Part shown: piece by piece, positions 1-5,346 of the stretch
How positions within the stretch are numbered: the stretch's first letter is position 1
Layout of the letters: every line of letters begins with the position of its first letter
Assembly (NCBI GenBank): GCA_024276295.1
Contig: JAJRXN010000499.1
Location: 1 to 5,346 of the forward strand
DNA: 5,346 nucleotides
DNA from: Acidobacteriota bacterium
GTDB taxonomy: Bacteria; Acidobacteriota; Polarisedimenticolia; J045
Reading direction: 5' to 3'
Position numbers and translations under genes: made by a program
Notes under the pieces: generated by a model
Databases searched by the model: none
The model's input: the letters and a program-made list of their open reading frames with translations, nothing else
Told to the model about the DNA's origin: nothing

Positions 1-1
1 C

Positions 2-2449
2 GACGGCGACGGCGTGCCGGACGCCTCCGACAACTGCCCGCAGGACTTCAACCCGGACCAGTTCGACGGCGACGGTGACCAGGTCGGTGCGGCCTGCGAC
101 TGCAACGACGCCGATCCCGACGTCTTCCGCGTCCCTCCGCCGATCGCCGGGCCGCTGCTGTTCGACGCCGACAAGACGCGGCTGACGTGGCCGGCCGAGA
201 GCGAGGCCGAGACGTACGACGCGTTCAAGGGGCGCGTGCCCCGGGGCGCGCCGTTCGCGTTCGATCACACCTGCCACGAACTCGCGCTCGTCGTGCCGGA
301 GACCGCCGACGGCGCGCACCCCGAAAGCGGCGGGCTGTTCTACTACCTGGCGACGTCGGTCAACTGTTTCGGGCGCGGCTCGTCCGGCGAGAGCGACGGC
401 GGGGCGCCGCGGCCGGGGCCGGACGCCTGTCCGGACGGCGATCTCGACGGCGTGCGCGATGCGGTCGACAACTGCCCCGCGGATCCCAACGCCGCCCAGA
501 CCGACCGCGACTTCGACTTCCGCGGCGACGACTGCGACACCTGCCCGGACGATCCGCGCGACGACGCCGACGGCGACGGCGTCTGCGGCGACGTCGACAA
601 CTGCGCCGGGCTGCCGAATCCCGACCAGCTCGACACCGACGGCGACGGCGCCGGCAACGCGTGCGATGCCGACGACGACAACGACGGCTTCGCCGATGCC
701 GTCGACAACTGCCCGCTCGACGTCAACGGCGTGCAGTCCGACCGCGACGGCGACGGCCTCGGGGACGCCTGCGACTGCGCGCCCCTCGACGGGGCGGCGG
801 CGGCGCCGCCGCCACCTGCCGGGCCCGATCTCCGGCTCGCCTCCGATGCCGAGACGGTCTCGTGGTCGCCGGTCCCGGGCGCCTCACGCTACGACCTGCT
901 CAAGGGCCGCGTGCTCGCCGGCACGGCGGGCCCGTGGGAGCCGGCCTGCTTCGCCATGGGCATCGCGGCGACGAGCCATCGCGACCAGACGCCCGCCCCG
1001 CGCGGCGGGATCGTGTTCTATCTCGTCGACCCGGGCAACTGCTTCGGCCAGGCGGGACCGGGCAGCGACGGCACGGGCACGCCGCGCGCCGCCCCCGCGA
1101 CCTGCAGCGACGCCGATGCCGACGGCGTCGACGACGCGATCGACGGCTGCCCCACGGTGCCCGACCCGGAGCAGATCGACGTCGACGGGGACGGCTCGGG
1201 CGACGTGTGCGATCCCGACGACGACGGCGACGGCCTTGCCGACGGCGACGACAACTGCCCGCGCACCGCGAATCCGGACCAGGCCGACAGCGACAACGAC
1301 GGGACCGGCGACGCCTGCGTCGGCGACCCTGACGGCGACGGCGTGCCGGTTCCCGACGACGTCTGCCCGTTCGTCTTCGATCCGCTGCAGGTCGACCTCG
1401 ACGGCGACGGGACCGGCGACCGCTGCGATCCCGACGACGACGGCGACCTCGTTCCGGACGAACTGGACGTCTGCCCGGGACTCGCCGATCCGGACCAGGC
1501 CGACCTCGACGGTGACGGGGCGGGGGATGCCTGCGACGTCGACGACGACGGCGACGGCATCGAGGACGGCAGCGACGTCTGTCCGCGCGTCGCCGATCCG
1601 CTGCAGGTCGACAGCGACGGCGACGGAACCGGCGACGCCTGCGAGCCGGCGGACGGCGCGCCGCACCTCGCGGTCGCCCGGCGCGTGCAGGCGGGAGGCG
1701 TGTGGCTCGTCGCCACGCCGCCCGAAGGGCCCGGCACGCCGGCCACGGCGCGCTTCGAGGTCAGCCGGGGCGACGGCCCCGAGTTCGACGGCGCTCTCGT
1801 CGGCACGGTGGTCGTCGATGCCGACCCGCTCGACCAGGCGCGCGTGCTCTACGGCGTGCCGATCGAGTCCGGCACGCTCTACGCGCGGATCGCGTACGAC
1901 GACGGCGCCGGCGGCTTCGGCCCGCTCTCGCCGATCCTGCCGTTCGCCGCGGTTCCGCTGCCGCAAGACGACGGGGCGTCCGGAGCCCGGGCCGGGACCG
2001 TCGAGCTGGCGGACACGTTCGCCGGCCCCGACCGGCTCGACGCGACGCGGGCCGACCAGGTCGATCTCGGCGCGCGCCTGTGGGATCCCGCTGCGGCGCG
2101 CCCGTCGCTGACCGGGCTGTTCTTCGCGCTCGAGGCCGAATCGGCGCGCAACGCGCCGTCCGGATCGCAGGCCAGCATCCAGACGGCGACCGTGCTCTCG
2201 AGTCCGGACGCGTTCCTCGTCGCCGTGCTCGATCCCGCCGGCGAGCGGCTGTCGTACGACTTCACGCTCGGCCTGCGGGCGACCGGGGCCGGCGCGGCGC
2301 ATCGCTCGTACCGGATGAAGGTCGAGCGCCTGACCGGCAACGACACGATCAAGTTCAACAAGTTCTACGAGAGCGCCAAGGGGCGCAACGTCGCCAACTG
2401 GCAGGGAGATCTCGGCGAGCCGCCGTGGCGGGTCCGCTTCGAGGTCTAG
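2..2449 (+). CDS. TSP3-repeat / fibronectin-III-like secreted protein, 5' partial, ends at an in-frame TAG
   Basis: This is a probable extracellular or surface calcium-binding repeat protein. The frame is open at the window edge and the first visible residues are already mid-repeat, so the true start and any signal peptide lie upstream; the GTG at 14 is just a Val codon inside DGDGVPD. Numbering from that GTG, the order is: TSP3 repeat 1 (to about 30), FN3-like module (about 37-137), TSP3 repeats 2-4 (141-254), second FN3-like module (265-363), TSP3 repeats 5-9 (366-545), a third FN3-like stretch (about 550-648, ending in GGFGPLSP), then an unrecognised beta-rich region to 811. TSP3 repeats show the DxDGD...DNCP...Q.D.DGDG.GDxCD pattern, with Asp side chains for Ca2+ and paired Cys. 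Known TSP3 proteins are stiff Ca2+-loaded stalks; adhesion or matrix roles are only inference. Coding sequence continues in frame past the TAG, so the C-terminus shown is probably truncated. Confidence 0.9.
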   Translation, partial: DGDGVPDASDNCPQDFNPDQFDGDGDQVGAACDCNDADPDVFRVPPPIAGPLLFDADKTRLTWPAESEAETYDAFKGRVPRGAPFAFDHTCHELALVVPETADGAHPESGGLFYYLATSVNCFGRGSSGESDGGAPRPGPDACPDGDLDGVRDAVDNCPADPNAAQTDRDFDFRGDDCDTCPDDPRDDADGDGVCGDVDNCAGLPNPDQLDTDGDGAGNACDADDDNDGFADAVDNCPLDVNGVQSDRDGDGLGDACDCAPLDGAAAAPPPPAGPDLRLASDAETVSWSPVPGASRYDLLKGRVLAGTAGPWEPACFAMGIAATSHRDQTPAPRGGIVFYLVDPGNCFGQAGPGSDGTGTPRAAPATCSDADADGVDDAIDGCPTVPDPEQIDVDGDGSGDVCDPDDDGDGLADGDDNCPRTANPDQADSDNDGTGDACVGDPDGDGVPVPDDVCPFVFDPLQVDLDGDGTGDRCDPDDDGDLVPDELDVCPGLADPDQADLDGDGAGDACDVDDDGDGIEDGSDVCPRVADPLQVDSDGDGTGDACEPADGAPHLAVARRVQAGGVWLVATPPEGPGTPATARFEVSRGDGPEFDGALVGTVVVDADPLDQARVLYGVPIESGTLYARIAYDDGAGGFGPLSPILPFAAVPLPQDDGASGARAGTVELADTFAGPDRLDATRADQVDLGARLWDPAAARPSLTGLFFALEAESARNAPSGSQASIQTATVLSSPDAFLVAVLDPAGERLSYDFTLGLRATGAGAAHRSYRMKVERLTGNDTIKFNKFYESAKGRNVANWQGDLGEPPWRVRFEV
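122..424 (+). other. Fibronectin-III-like module 1 within the TSP3 protein
   Basis: The module lies between TSP3 repeats 1 and 2. It starts after a CDCNDADPDV linker and a Pro-rich PPP.AGP lead-in. It has the FN3-type core: LTW (57-59), a YD..KGR strand (68-74), Cys87, and FYYL followed by NC at 117-118. It shares its landmarks with the second module: PPP, W, YDxxKGRV, Cys, GG.xFYL, NCFG, PR. The Cys87-Cys118 pair could be a disulfide. This is an inferred domain, since the match is to FN3-like patterns recalled from TSP3 proteins of high-GC bacteria and not to a profile search. Confidence 0.65.
434..775 (+). repeat. TSP3 repeat block A (repeats 2-4)
   Basis: Three Asp-rich repeats of about 35 residues lie at roughly 141-175, 184-218 and 220-254. 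Repeat 2 is degenerate (RDFDFRGDDCD in place of a DGDG loop) and is followed by a short CDTCPDDPRDD insert. Repeats 3 and 4 keep the Ca2+-binding Asp pattern. The block ends in GDACDC, which leads into the second FN3-like module. Confidence 0.85.
806..1102 (+). other. Fibronectin-III-like module 2 within the TSP3 protein
   Basis: This is the second copy of the module, between TSP3 repeats 4 and 5, preceded by the same GDACDC ending of the TSP3 block. Landmarks are PPPPAGPDL, VSW (282-284), YDLLKGRV (293-300), Cys312, FYLV (335-338) and NCFG (342-345), then GSDG and PR before the next TSP3 block. It is clearly homologous to module 1 but diverged, so the duplication is not recent. Its Cys312 and Cys343 match Cys87 and Cys118 of module 1. 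Confidence 0.65.
1109..1645 (+). repeat. TSP3 repeat block B: five tandem 36-residue (108-base) repeats
   Basis: Repeats 5-9 begin at residues 366, 402, 438, 474 and 510, exactly 36 residues apart. Each has D.D.DG...D..D.CP, then PxQxD, then DGDG.GDxC. The Asn of the usual DNCP motif is kept in repeat 6 but is Val (DVCP) in repeats 7, 8 and 9. Repeats 6 and 8 share PDQAD, while 7 and 9 share PLQVD, which suggests growth by a two-repeat unit. The DNA is strongly GAC/GGC periodic. Confidence 0.9.
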
Positions 2450-2662
2450 ACGGTCGCCCCCGACGCGGTCGAACTGCGGGCCTACGTCTGGGACGGTACG
2501 GCCTGGGCGCTGGTCACCTCGTTCGTCGACGACGGCACCGGAGGGGATGCCGGCTGGGTCGGCACGCCGCGCATCCTCGATGCCGGCGGCGTCGTGGTGG
2601 CCAACGAGAAGCAGGGGCCGACGCGCGTGCTCGATCTGCGTGCCGGACGCCTGGGGCCATAG
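2450..2662 (+). pseudogene. In-frame C-terminal continuation of the TSP3 protein beyond the TAG
   Basis: Reading on in the same frame after TAG 2447-2449 gives 70 sense codons, starting TVAPDAVELRAYVWDG and ending LDLRAGRLGP, then TAG at 2660-2662. Nearly all third positions are G or C, as in the gene before the stop, and the residues look like an ordinary beta-rich domain (AYVWDGTAWALVTSFVDDG). The stretch has no plausible start codon with a ribosome binding site of its own. The simplest reading is that it is the original C-terminus, cut off by a single substitution (for example CAG, AAG or GAG to TAG) or by a base-call error. Stop-codon readthrough is possible but nothing in the sequence specifically supports it. 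It also explains an otherwise empty gap of about 230 bases before the convergent gene. Confidence 0.8.
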
Positions 2663-2688
2663 CGCCCGCTGGCCGGCGCTACCCCCCC
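2653..2688. terminator. Inverted repeat between convergent genes, possible bidirectional terminator
   Basis: The arms TAGCGCC (2660-2666) and GGCGCTA (2675-2681) are perfect reverse complements around an 8-base loop. Beyond a 3-by-3 mismatch, GGGG (2653-2656) can pair with CCCC from the C run at 2682-2688. The left arm begins with the downstream TAG of the TSP3 frame and the right arm ends with the TAG of the response regulator on the other strand. There is no T-run on either strand, so it is not a classical intrinsic terminator; a termination or mRNA 3'-end role is inferred from its place between converging units. Confidence 0.4.
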
Positions 2689-3362
2689 GGCCGGAATGCG
2701 TAGCCGCGGGCCCAGACCGTGACGAAGTGGCGCGGCTCTTCGGGGTCGTCCTCGAGCTTGGTGCGCAGCGAGCGGACGAAGTTGTCGACCGTCCGGCGCG
2801 TTCCCTCGTAGTCCTCGCCCCAGACCGCCTCGAGGATCCGGCCGCGCGAGTGCGTGACGCCCGGATGGGCGAGGAAGAACGCCAGCAGGTCGAACTCCTT
2901 CGGCGTCAGGTGGACCGGCTCGCCGTCGCGCAGCACGCGACGCAGCGAAAGGTCGACCTGGACGCTGCCGAAGCGATGTGCGGTCGGGACGTGCGTCCGC
3001 CGCAGACGGACGGCGACCCGCGCCAGCAGCTCCTCGAGGTCGAACGGCTTGGTGACGTAGTCGTCCGCTCCGAGCTGCAGTCCGCGCAGCTTGTCCTCGA
3101 GTGCCGAGCGGGCCGAGAGGATGATCACCGGTCCAGTGAACCCTTCGCGCCGGGCGCGCTCGAGCACGAACGTCCCGTCGTGCCCGGGGAGCATCAGGTC
3201 GAGCACGACCAGGTCGGGCGGTTGTTCGCGGATCACGCGCAGGGCGTCGGCCCCGCGGATCGCCGTCTCGACGTCGTACCCGGCGCGGACCAGCGCGCGT
3301 TCGAGCCCGGCGCGCAGCGAGGCGTCGTCCTCGACGACCAGGATCCGCGCCCCGAGGCTCAT
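2679..3362 (-). CDS. OmpR/PhoB-family two-component response regulator
   Basis: This is a cytoplasmic DNA-binding regulator activated by phosphotransfer from a histidine kinase. Its 227 residues match the usual family length. The receiver domain (about 5-120) has the acidic pocket E11-D12-D13, phospho-acceptor D55 in VVLDLMLPG, S83 in the Thr/Ser switch position, Y102 and K105 in the ADDYVTKPF motif. The winged-helix DNA-binding domain (about 130-225) shows LTPKEFDLL (152-160), W181, the recognition-helix region TVDNFVRSLRTKLE (191-204) and the terminal hairpin around RGYAF (219-223). All residues needed for phosphorylation are present. The ATG overlaps the kinase stop codon as ATGA and has a GGAGG six bases upstream, which fixes the start. 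The partner is almost certainly the adjacent kinase; target genes cannot be read from the window. Confidence 0.95.
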   Translation of the reverse strand: MSLGARILVVEDDASLRAGLERALVRAGYDVETAIRGADALRVIREQPPDLVVLDLMLPGHDGTFVLERARREGFTGPVIILSARSALEDKLRGLQLGADDYVTKPFDLEELLARVAVRLRRTHVPTAHRFGSVQVDLSLRRVLRDGEPVHLTPKEFDLLAFFLAHPGVTHSRGRILEAVWGEDYEGTRRTVDNFVRSLRTKLEDDPEEPRHFVTVWARGYAFRPGG

Positions 3363-4285
3363 CGCCGGCCTCCGCGGTGCGGCAGCAGGATCACGAACCG
3401 GCAGCCCCCGCCGGGCCGCGGCACGGCGCCGAGCTTTCCTCCATGGGCCCGGACGATCTGCCGCGCGATCGCCAGGCCGACCCCCGAGCCGCCCGGGTCG
3501 GGACGCGTGCGGTCGACGAGGCGGACGAACGGCTCGAACAGCCGCTCGCGGTCCTTCTCGGGCAGGCCGGGGCCGCGGTCGCTGACCGCGAAGACCACCG
3601 CGCGCCCGAACCGCCGCACGTCGAGTTCCGGGGGGGCGCTCTCGGCGGCGTACTTGAGCGCGTTGTGCACCAGGTTGCGCACCGCCTCGGCCAGCGCCTC
3701 GGGATCGGCTTCGAGCGGCGGCAGGGGGGGGCGCATCCGGACCACGAGCGGCGCGGTCTCTCCGAGGTGCGCGCGGACCCGTTCGACGACCTTCTCGGGG
3801 GTCGTCTTCCGCTTGTGGTAGAGGTGTGTCCGGGTCCGCACCTCGCGCCAGCGCAGCAGCCGGTCGACGAGTTCGGTCAGCCGCGCGGTCTCGCGGGCGA
3901 TGGCGCGCGCCGATTCGCGCGCCTCGTCGTCGCGTGCGGTCGCCTCGAGGATCTGCGCGTGGAGGTGGATCCCGGCCAGCGGCGTGCGCAGCTCGTGGCT
4001 CATCCGTGACAGGAACGTCGACTGGAGCTGCGCGATCCGCGCACCGCGTCCGGCGAGGATCGCGATCAGCACGCCGCCGGCGACGACCGACGCCGCGAAC
4101 GCGAGCAGGATCAGCCCGAAGATCAGGTCGAGCGCCTCCTGCCGCGTGGCGAGCATCGCCAGCGCGAGGCCGGTGAGGATGAACATCGGCGCGATGACCA
4201 GCAGGAGCAGCAGCCGCACCAGCCGGCGCAGGTTGACCTGCAGCGGATCGCGCACTGCACGCTCGTGTCGTCCGGCGCGTCGCAT
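3359..4285 (-). CDS. Membrane sensor histidine kinase with two TM segments and no sensor domain
   Basis: This 308-residue HisKA-type kinase is the likely phosphodonor of the regulator downstream. The N-terminus is basic, followed by two hydrophobic segments (about 22-45 and 54-77) with only a short loop between them, so there is no periplasmic sensor, HAMP or PAS domain. The DHp domain carries phospho-acceptor H97 in SRMSHELRTPL. The ATPase domain has an N box (N204, N208 in NLVHNALKY), G1 box D236-G238-G240, F box around F250-EPF and G2 box GGSGVGLAI (265-273), so catalysis looks intact. I chose ATG 4285-4283 because it overlaps the upstream stop as TGATG and puts the basic N-terminus just before TM1. 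The frame stays open far upstream, but that part is antisense-free overlap with the glycosyltransferase on the same strand and is not kinase-like. No good Shine-Dalgarno precedes it, so coupled re-initiation is likely. Confidence 0.93.
   Translation of the reverse strand: MRRAGRHERAVRDPLQVNLRRLVRLLLLLVIAPMFILTGLALAMLATRQEALDLIFGLILLAFAASVVAGGVLIAILAGRGARIAQLQSTFLSRMSHELRTPLAGIHLHAQILEATARDDEARESARAIARETARLTELVDRLLRWREVRTRTHLYHKRKTTPEKVVERVRAHLGETAPLVVRMRPPLPPLEADPEALAEAVRNLVHNALKYAAESAPPELDVRRFGRAVVFAVSDRGPGLPEKDRERLFEPFVRLVDRTRPDPGGSGVGLAIARQIVRAHGGKLGAVPRPGGGCRFVILLPHRGGRR
3369..3373 (-). promoter_or_regulatory. Shine-Dalgarno site of the response regulator
   Basis: On the minus strand GGAGG lies six bases before the ATG at 3362-3360, inside the last codons of the kinase gene. 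Spacing is near ideal, so the regulator can be initiated directly as well as by coupling through the ATGA overlap. Confidence 0.75.
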
Positions 4286-4287
4286 CA
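4283..4287 (-). promoter_or_regulatory. TGATG stop/start overlap coupling glycosyltransferase and kinase
   Basis: On the minus strand TGA (4287-4285) ends the glycosyltransferase and ATG (4285-4283) starts the kinase, sharing one A. The bases just upstream show no GGAGG-like site. Termination-reinitiation is therefore the expected way the kinase is translated. Confidence 0.6.
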
Positions 4288-5346
4288 CGGCGACGAGGAT
4301 ACCGGAGCGCCGGGAAGGGCGCGCTCGCGGACCAGCACGACGAGCACGCGGCGGCCGATCCGTCCGGTCAGCCGGCGTTCGGTGCCGGCAGGCCACGGCG
4401 GGAGCTGCGGCAGCATGTCGGCCGGCACGATCGCCGCGCGGGGGGGCGGCCCGGCGAGGTGCGCGACGAGCCGTCCGGGATCGGGGACGTAGCGGGCGCC
4501 CAGGTCGCCGTACCACTCGATCAGCTCCCATTTCTTGCGTGCCAGGACGACCTCGGTCTTCGCGGGAATCGCCTCCCGCGCCGCCACGGCGAACGCCCGG
4601 GCGCCCTGGGCCGCGTTCAGCGCCGGCGTCAGCACGACCGGCGCGAGCAGCCCGAGTCCGAGCGCCATGCCGACCGGCCCGGCGAGCGCCAGTCGGTGGC
4701 GGGTCCACAGGCCGGCGCCGAGCGCCAGCGATCCGAGGCCGACGAGAAGCAGCACGGCGAGCGCGCCGTGACGGACGGCCGGCAGCGCGGCCATCTCCGC
4801 CGGCAGCAGCCCGCCGGCGCGGGCGACGGCCGGCGCGAGGGCCAGCACGGCCAGGCCGAACGTCAGCGCCGCAACGGCAGAGCGCCGGCGGCCGGCGCCC
4901 GAGGCGACGACCCGTGCCAGCAGGCGCTCGACGACGATCGCCGCGGCCGGATAACAGGGAAGCAGGTAGACGCCCCGCTTCCCGTGCGGGAGCGAGAAGA
5001 ACACCAGCGCCAGCGCCAGCCAGCACGCCGACCAGCGCGCGAGTCGGTCGTCGCGCAGCACGCGGCGCGCACCGCCGGAAAGGGCCGCGAGGGCCGGCAG
5101 CGACCACGGCAGCAGCCCGAGCAGCAGCGCCGGGCCCTGGTACCACCACGGTTCGAGGTTGTCCCACGAGGCGACGAAGCGGTCGACGTTCTGGTGCCAC
5201 AGGGCCGCCGCGAGATCCTCCCAGCCGCGGCGCGCGGCGAGCGCCAACGGCCACGGCAGCGCGACGAGCAGCAGGGCGCCGAGCGCGGTGGGCCGGACCA
5301 GCGGCCACGGCGAAAGCAGCGCGGTGCGCGCCACCCGGTCCGCCAC
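4285..5346 (-). CDS. ArnT/GT83-like membrane glycosyltransferase, C-terminal part (5' partial)
   Basis: This is the C-terminal 353 residues of an integral-membrane glycosyltransferase of the ArnT/PMT type (GT-C fold). Such enzymes move a sugar from a polyprenyl-phosphate donor onto lipid A, other glycolipids or proteins on the outer face of the inner membrane. Numbering from the window edge, family landmarks are HQNVDRF (51-57), EPWWYQGP (65-72), and FSLPHGKRGVYLLPCYPAA (117-135), the GKR..YLLP..P signature of ArnT-like proteins. Hydrophobic segments lie near 19-37, 72-90, 103-118, 126-143, 156-174, 193-213 and 218-238, followed by a soluble C-terminal domain (about 245-353). The N-terminal part with the catalytic Asp/Glu loop lies outside the window, so activity and substrate cannot be judged. 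The edge codon is GTG, but the family is about 550 residues, so it is not taken as the start. It is the first visible gene of the operon with the kinase and regulator. Confidence 0.85.
   Translation of the reverse strand: MADRVARTALLSPWPLVRPTALGALLLVALPWPLALAARRGWEDLAAALWHQNVDRFVASWDNLEPWWYQGPALLLGLLPWSLPALAALSGGARRVLRDDRLARWSACWLALALVFFSLPHGKRGVYLLPCYPAAAIVVERLLARVVASGAGRRRSAVAALTFGLAVLALAPAVARAGGLLPAEMAALPAVRHGALAVLLLVGLGSLALGAGLWTRHRLALAGPVGMALGLGLLAPVVLTPALNAAQGARAFAVAAREAIPAKTEVVLARKKWELIEWYGDLGARYVPDPGRLVAHLAGPPPRAAIVPADMLPQLPPWPAGTERRLTGRIGRRVLVVLVRERALPGAPVSSSP

Noticed and set aside
1..1645. Asp-rich periodic DNA considered as a CRISPR array or non-coding satellite.
   Set aside because: The period is 108 bases in a coding frame with conserved Asp and Cys codons. 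There are no unique spacers between identical repeats.
884..2302. Open frame of 472 codons on the minus strand opposite the TSP3 gene.
   Set aside because: It is the antisense shadow of Asp-rich repeats, giving monotonous Val/Ala/Asp/Arg sequence with no recognisable domain, while the plus-strand frame has clear TSP3 repeats.
2447..2449. TAG as a reassigned sense codon (for example pyrrolysine or a code change).
   Set aside because: TAG also ends the response regulator at its normal family length and ends the continued TSP3 frame. No tRNA or recoding element is visible, so a local mutation or error is simpler.
2547..3821. Open frame of 424 codons on the plus strand across the regulator and kinase.
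   Set aside because: It runs opposite the clear response regulator and kinase genes, has no family features, and exists because GC-rich DNA lacks stops.
4286..5308. Long N-terminal extension of the kinase frame, giving a 649-residue protein.
   Set aside because: It overlaps the glycosyltransferase in another frame of the same strand, is almost pure Arg/Ala/Gly/Pro, and has no domain features. The ATG at 4285 gives a normal kinase, and long open frames are expected by chance at this GC content.

Overview
The window looks like chromosome from a very GC-rich bacterium (third codon positions are almost all G or C). The dominant gene encodes a long secreted-type protein that mixes calcium-binding thrombospondin type-3 (TSP3) repeats with fibronectin-III-like domains carrying an internal Cys pair. 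From memory, this architecture is frequent in Acidobacteriota, Myxococcota and related uncultured high-GC lineages. That is only a suggestion: no rRNA or other taxonomic marker is present.

Layout. Positions 2-2449 (+) hold the 3' part of a TSP3/fibronectin-III protein whose beginning lies before the window. It shows nine TSP3 repeats in two blocks, two related fibronectin-III-like modules between or beside them, and a beta-rich C-terminal region. A TAG at 2447-2449 stops the frame. The same frame continues as good coding sequence for 70 more codons to a second TAG at 2660-2662, so the gene probably has a premature stop, a recoded stop or a base error.

Positions 2679-5346 (-) hold a tightly packed operon read right to left. 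First comes the C-terminal part of an ArnT/GT83-type polyprenyl-phosphate-sugar glycosyltransferase (4285-5346, 5' end outside the window). Next is a small two-TM sensor histidine kinase (3359-4285), and last an OmpR/PhoB-type response regulator (2679-3362). The junctions are TGATG and ATGA overlaps, so the three are almost certainly co-transcribed and translationally coupled. The operon promoter lies outside the window.

The two transcription units converge. Their ends (using the second TAG of the left gene) are 16 bases apart, and both stop codons lie in the two arms of one inverted repeat that may act as a shared terminator. The kinase and regulator form a cognate pair. Their coupling to an envelope glycosyltransferase suggests, by inference, a role in sensing or adjusting cell-envelope glycolipid modification. 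There are no RNA genes, CRISPR arrays, insertion sequences or mobile-element signatures. I see no convincing novel system; the most notable points are the in-frame stop, the two-repeat periodicity in the TSP3 array and the glycosyltransferase-kinase-regulator operon.
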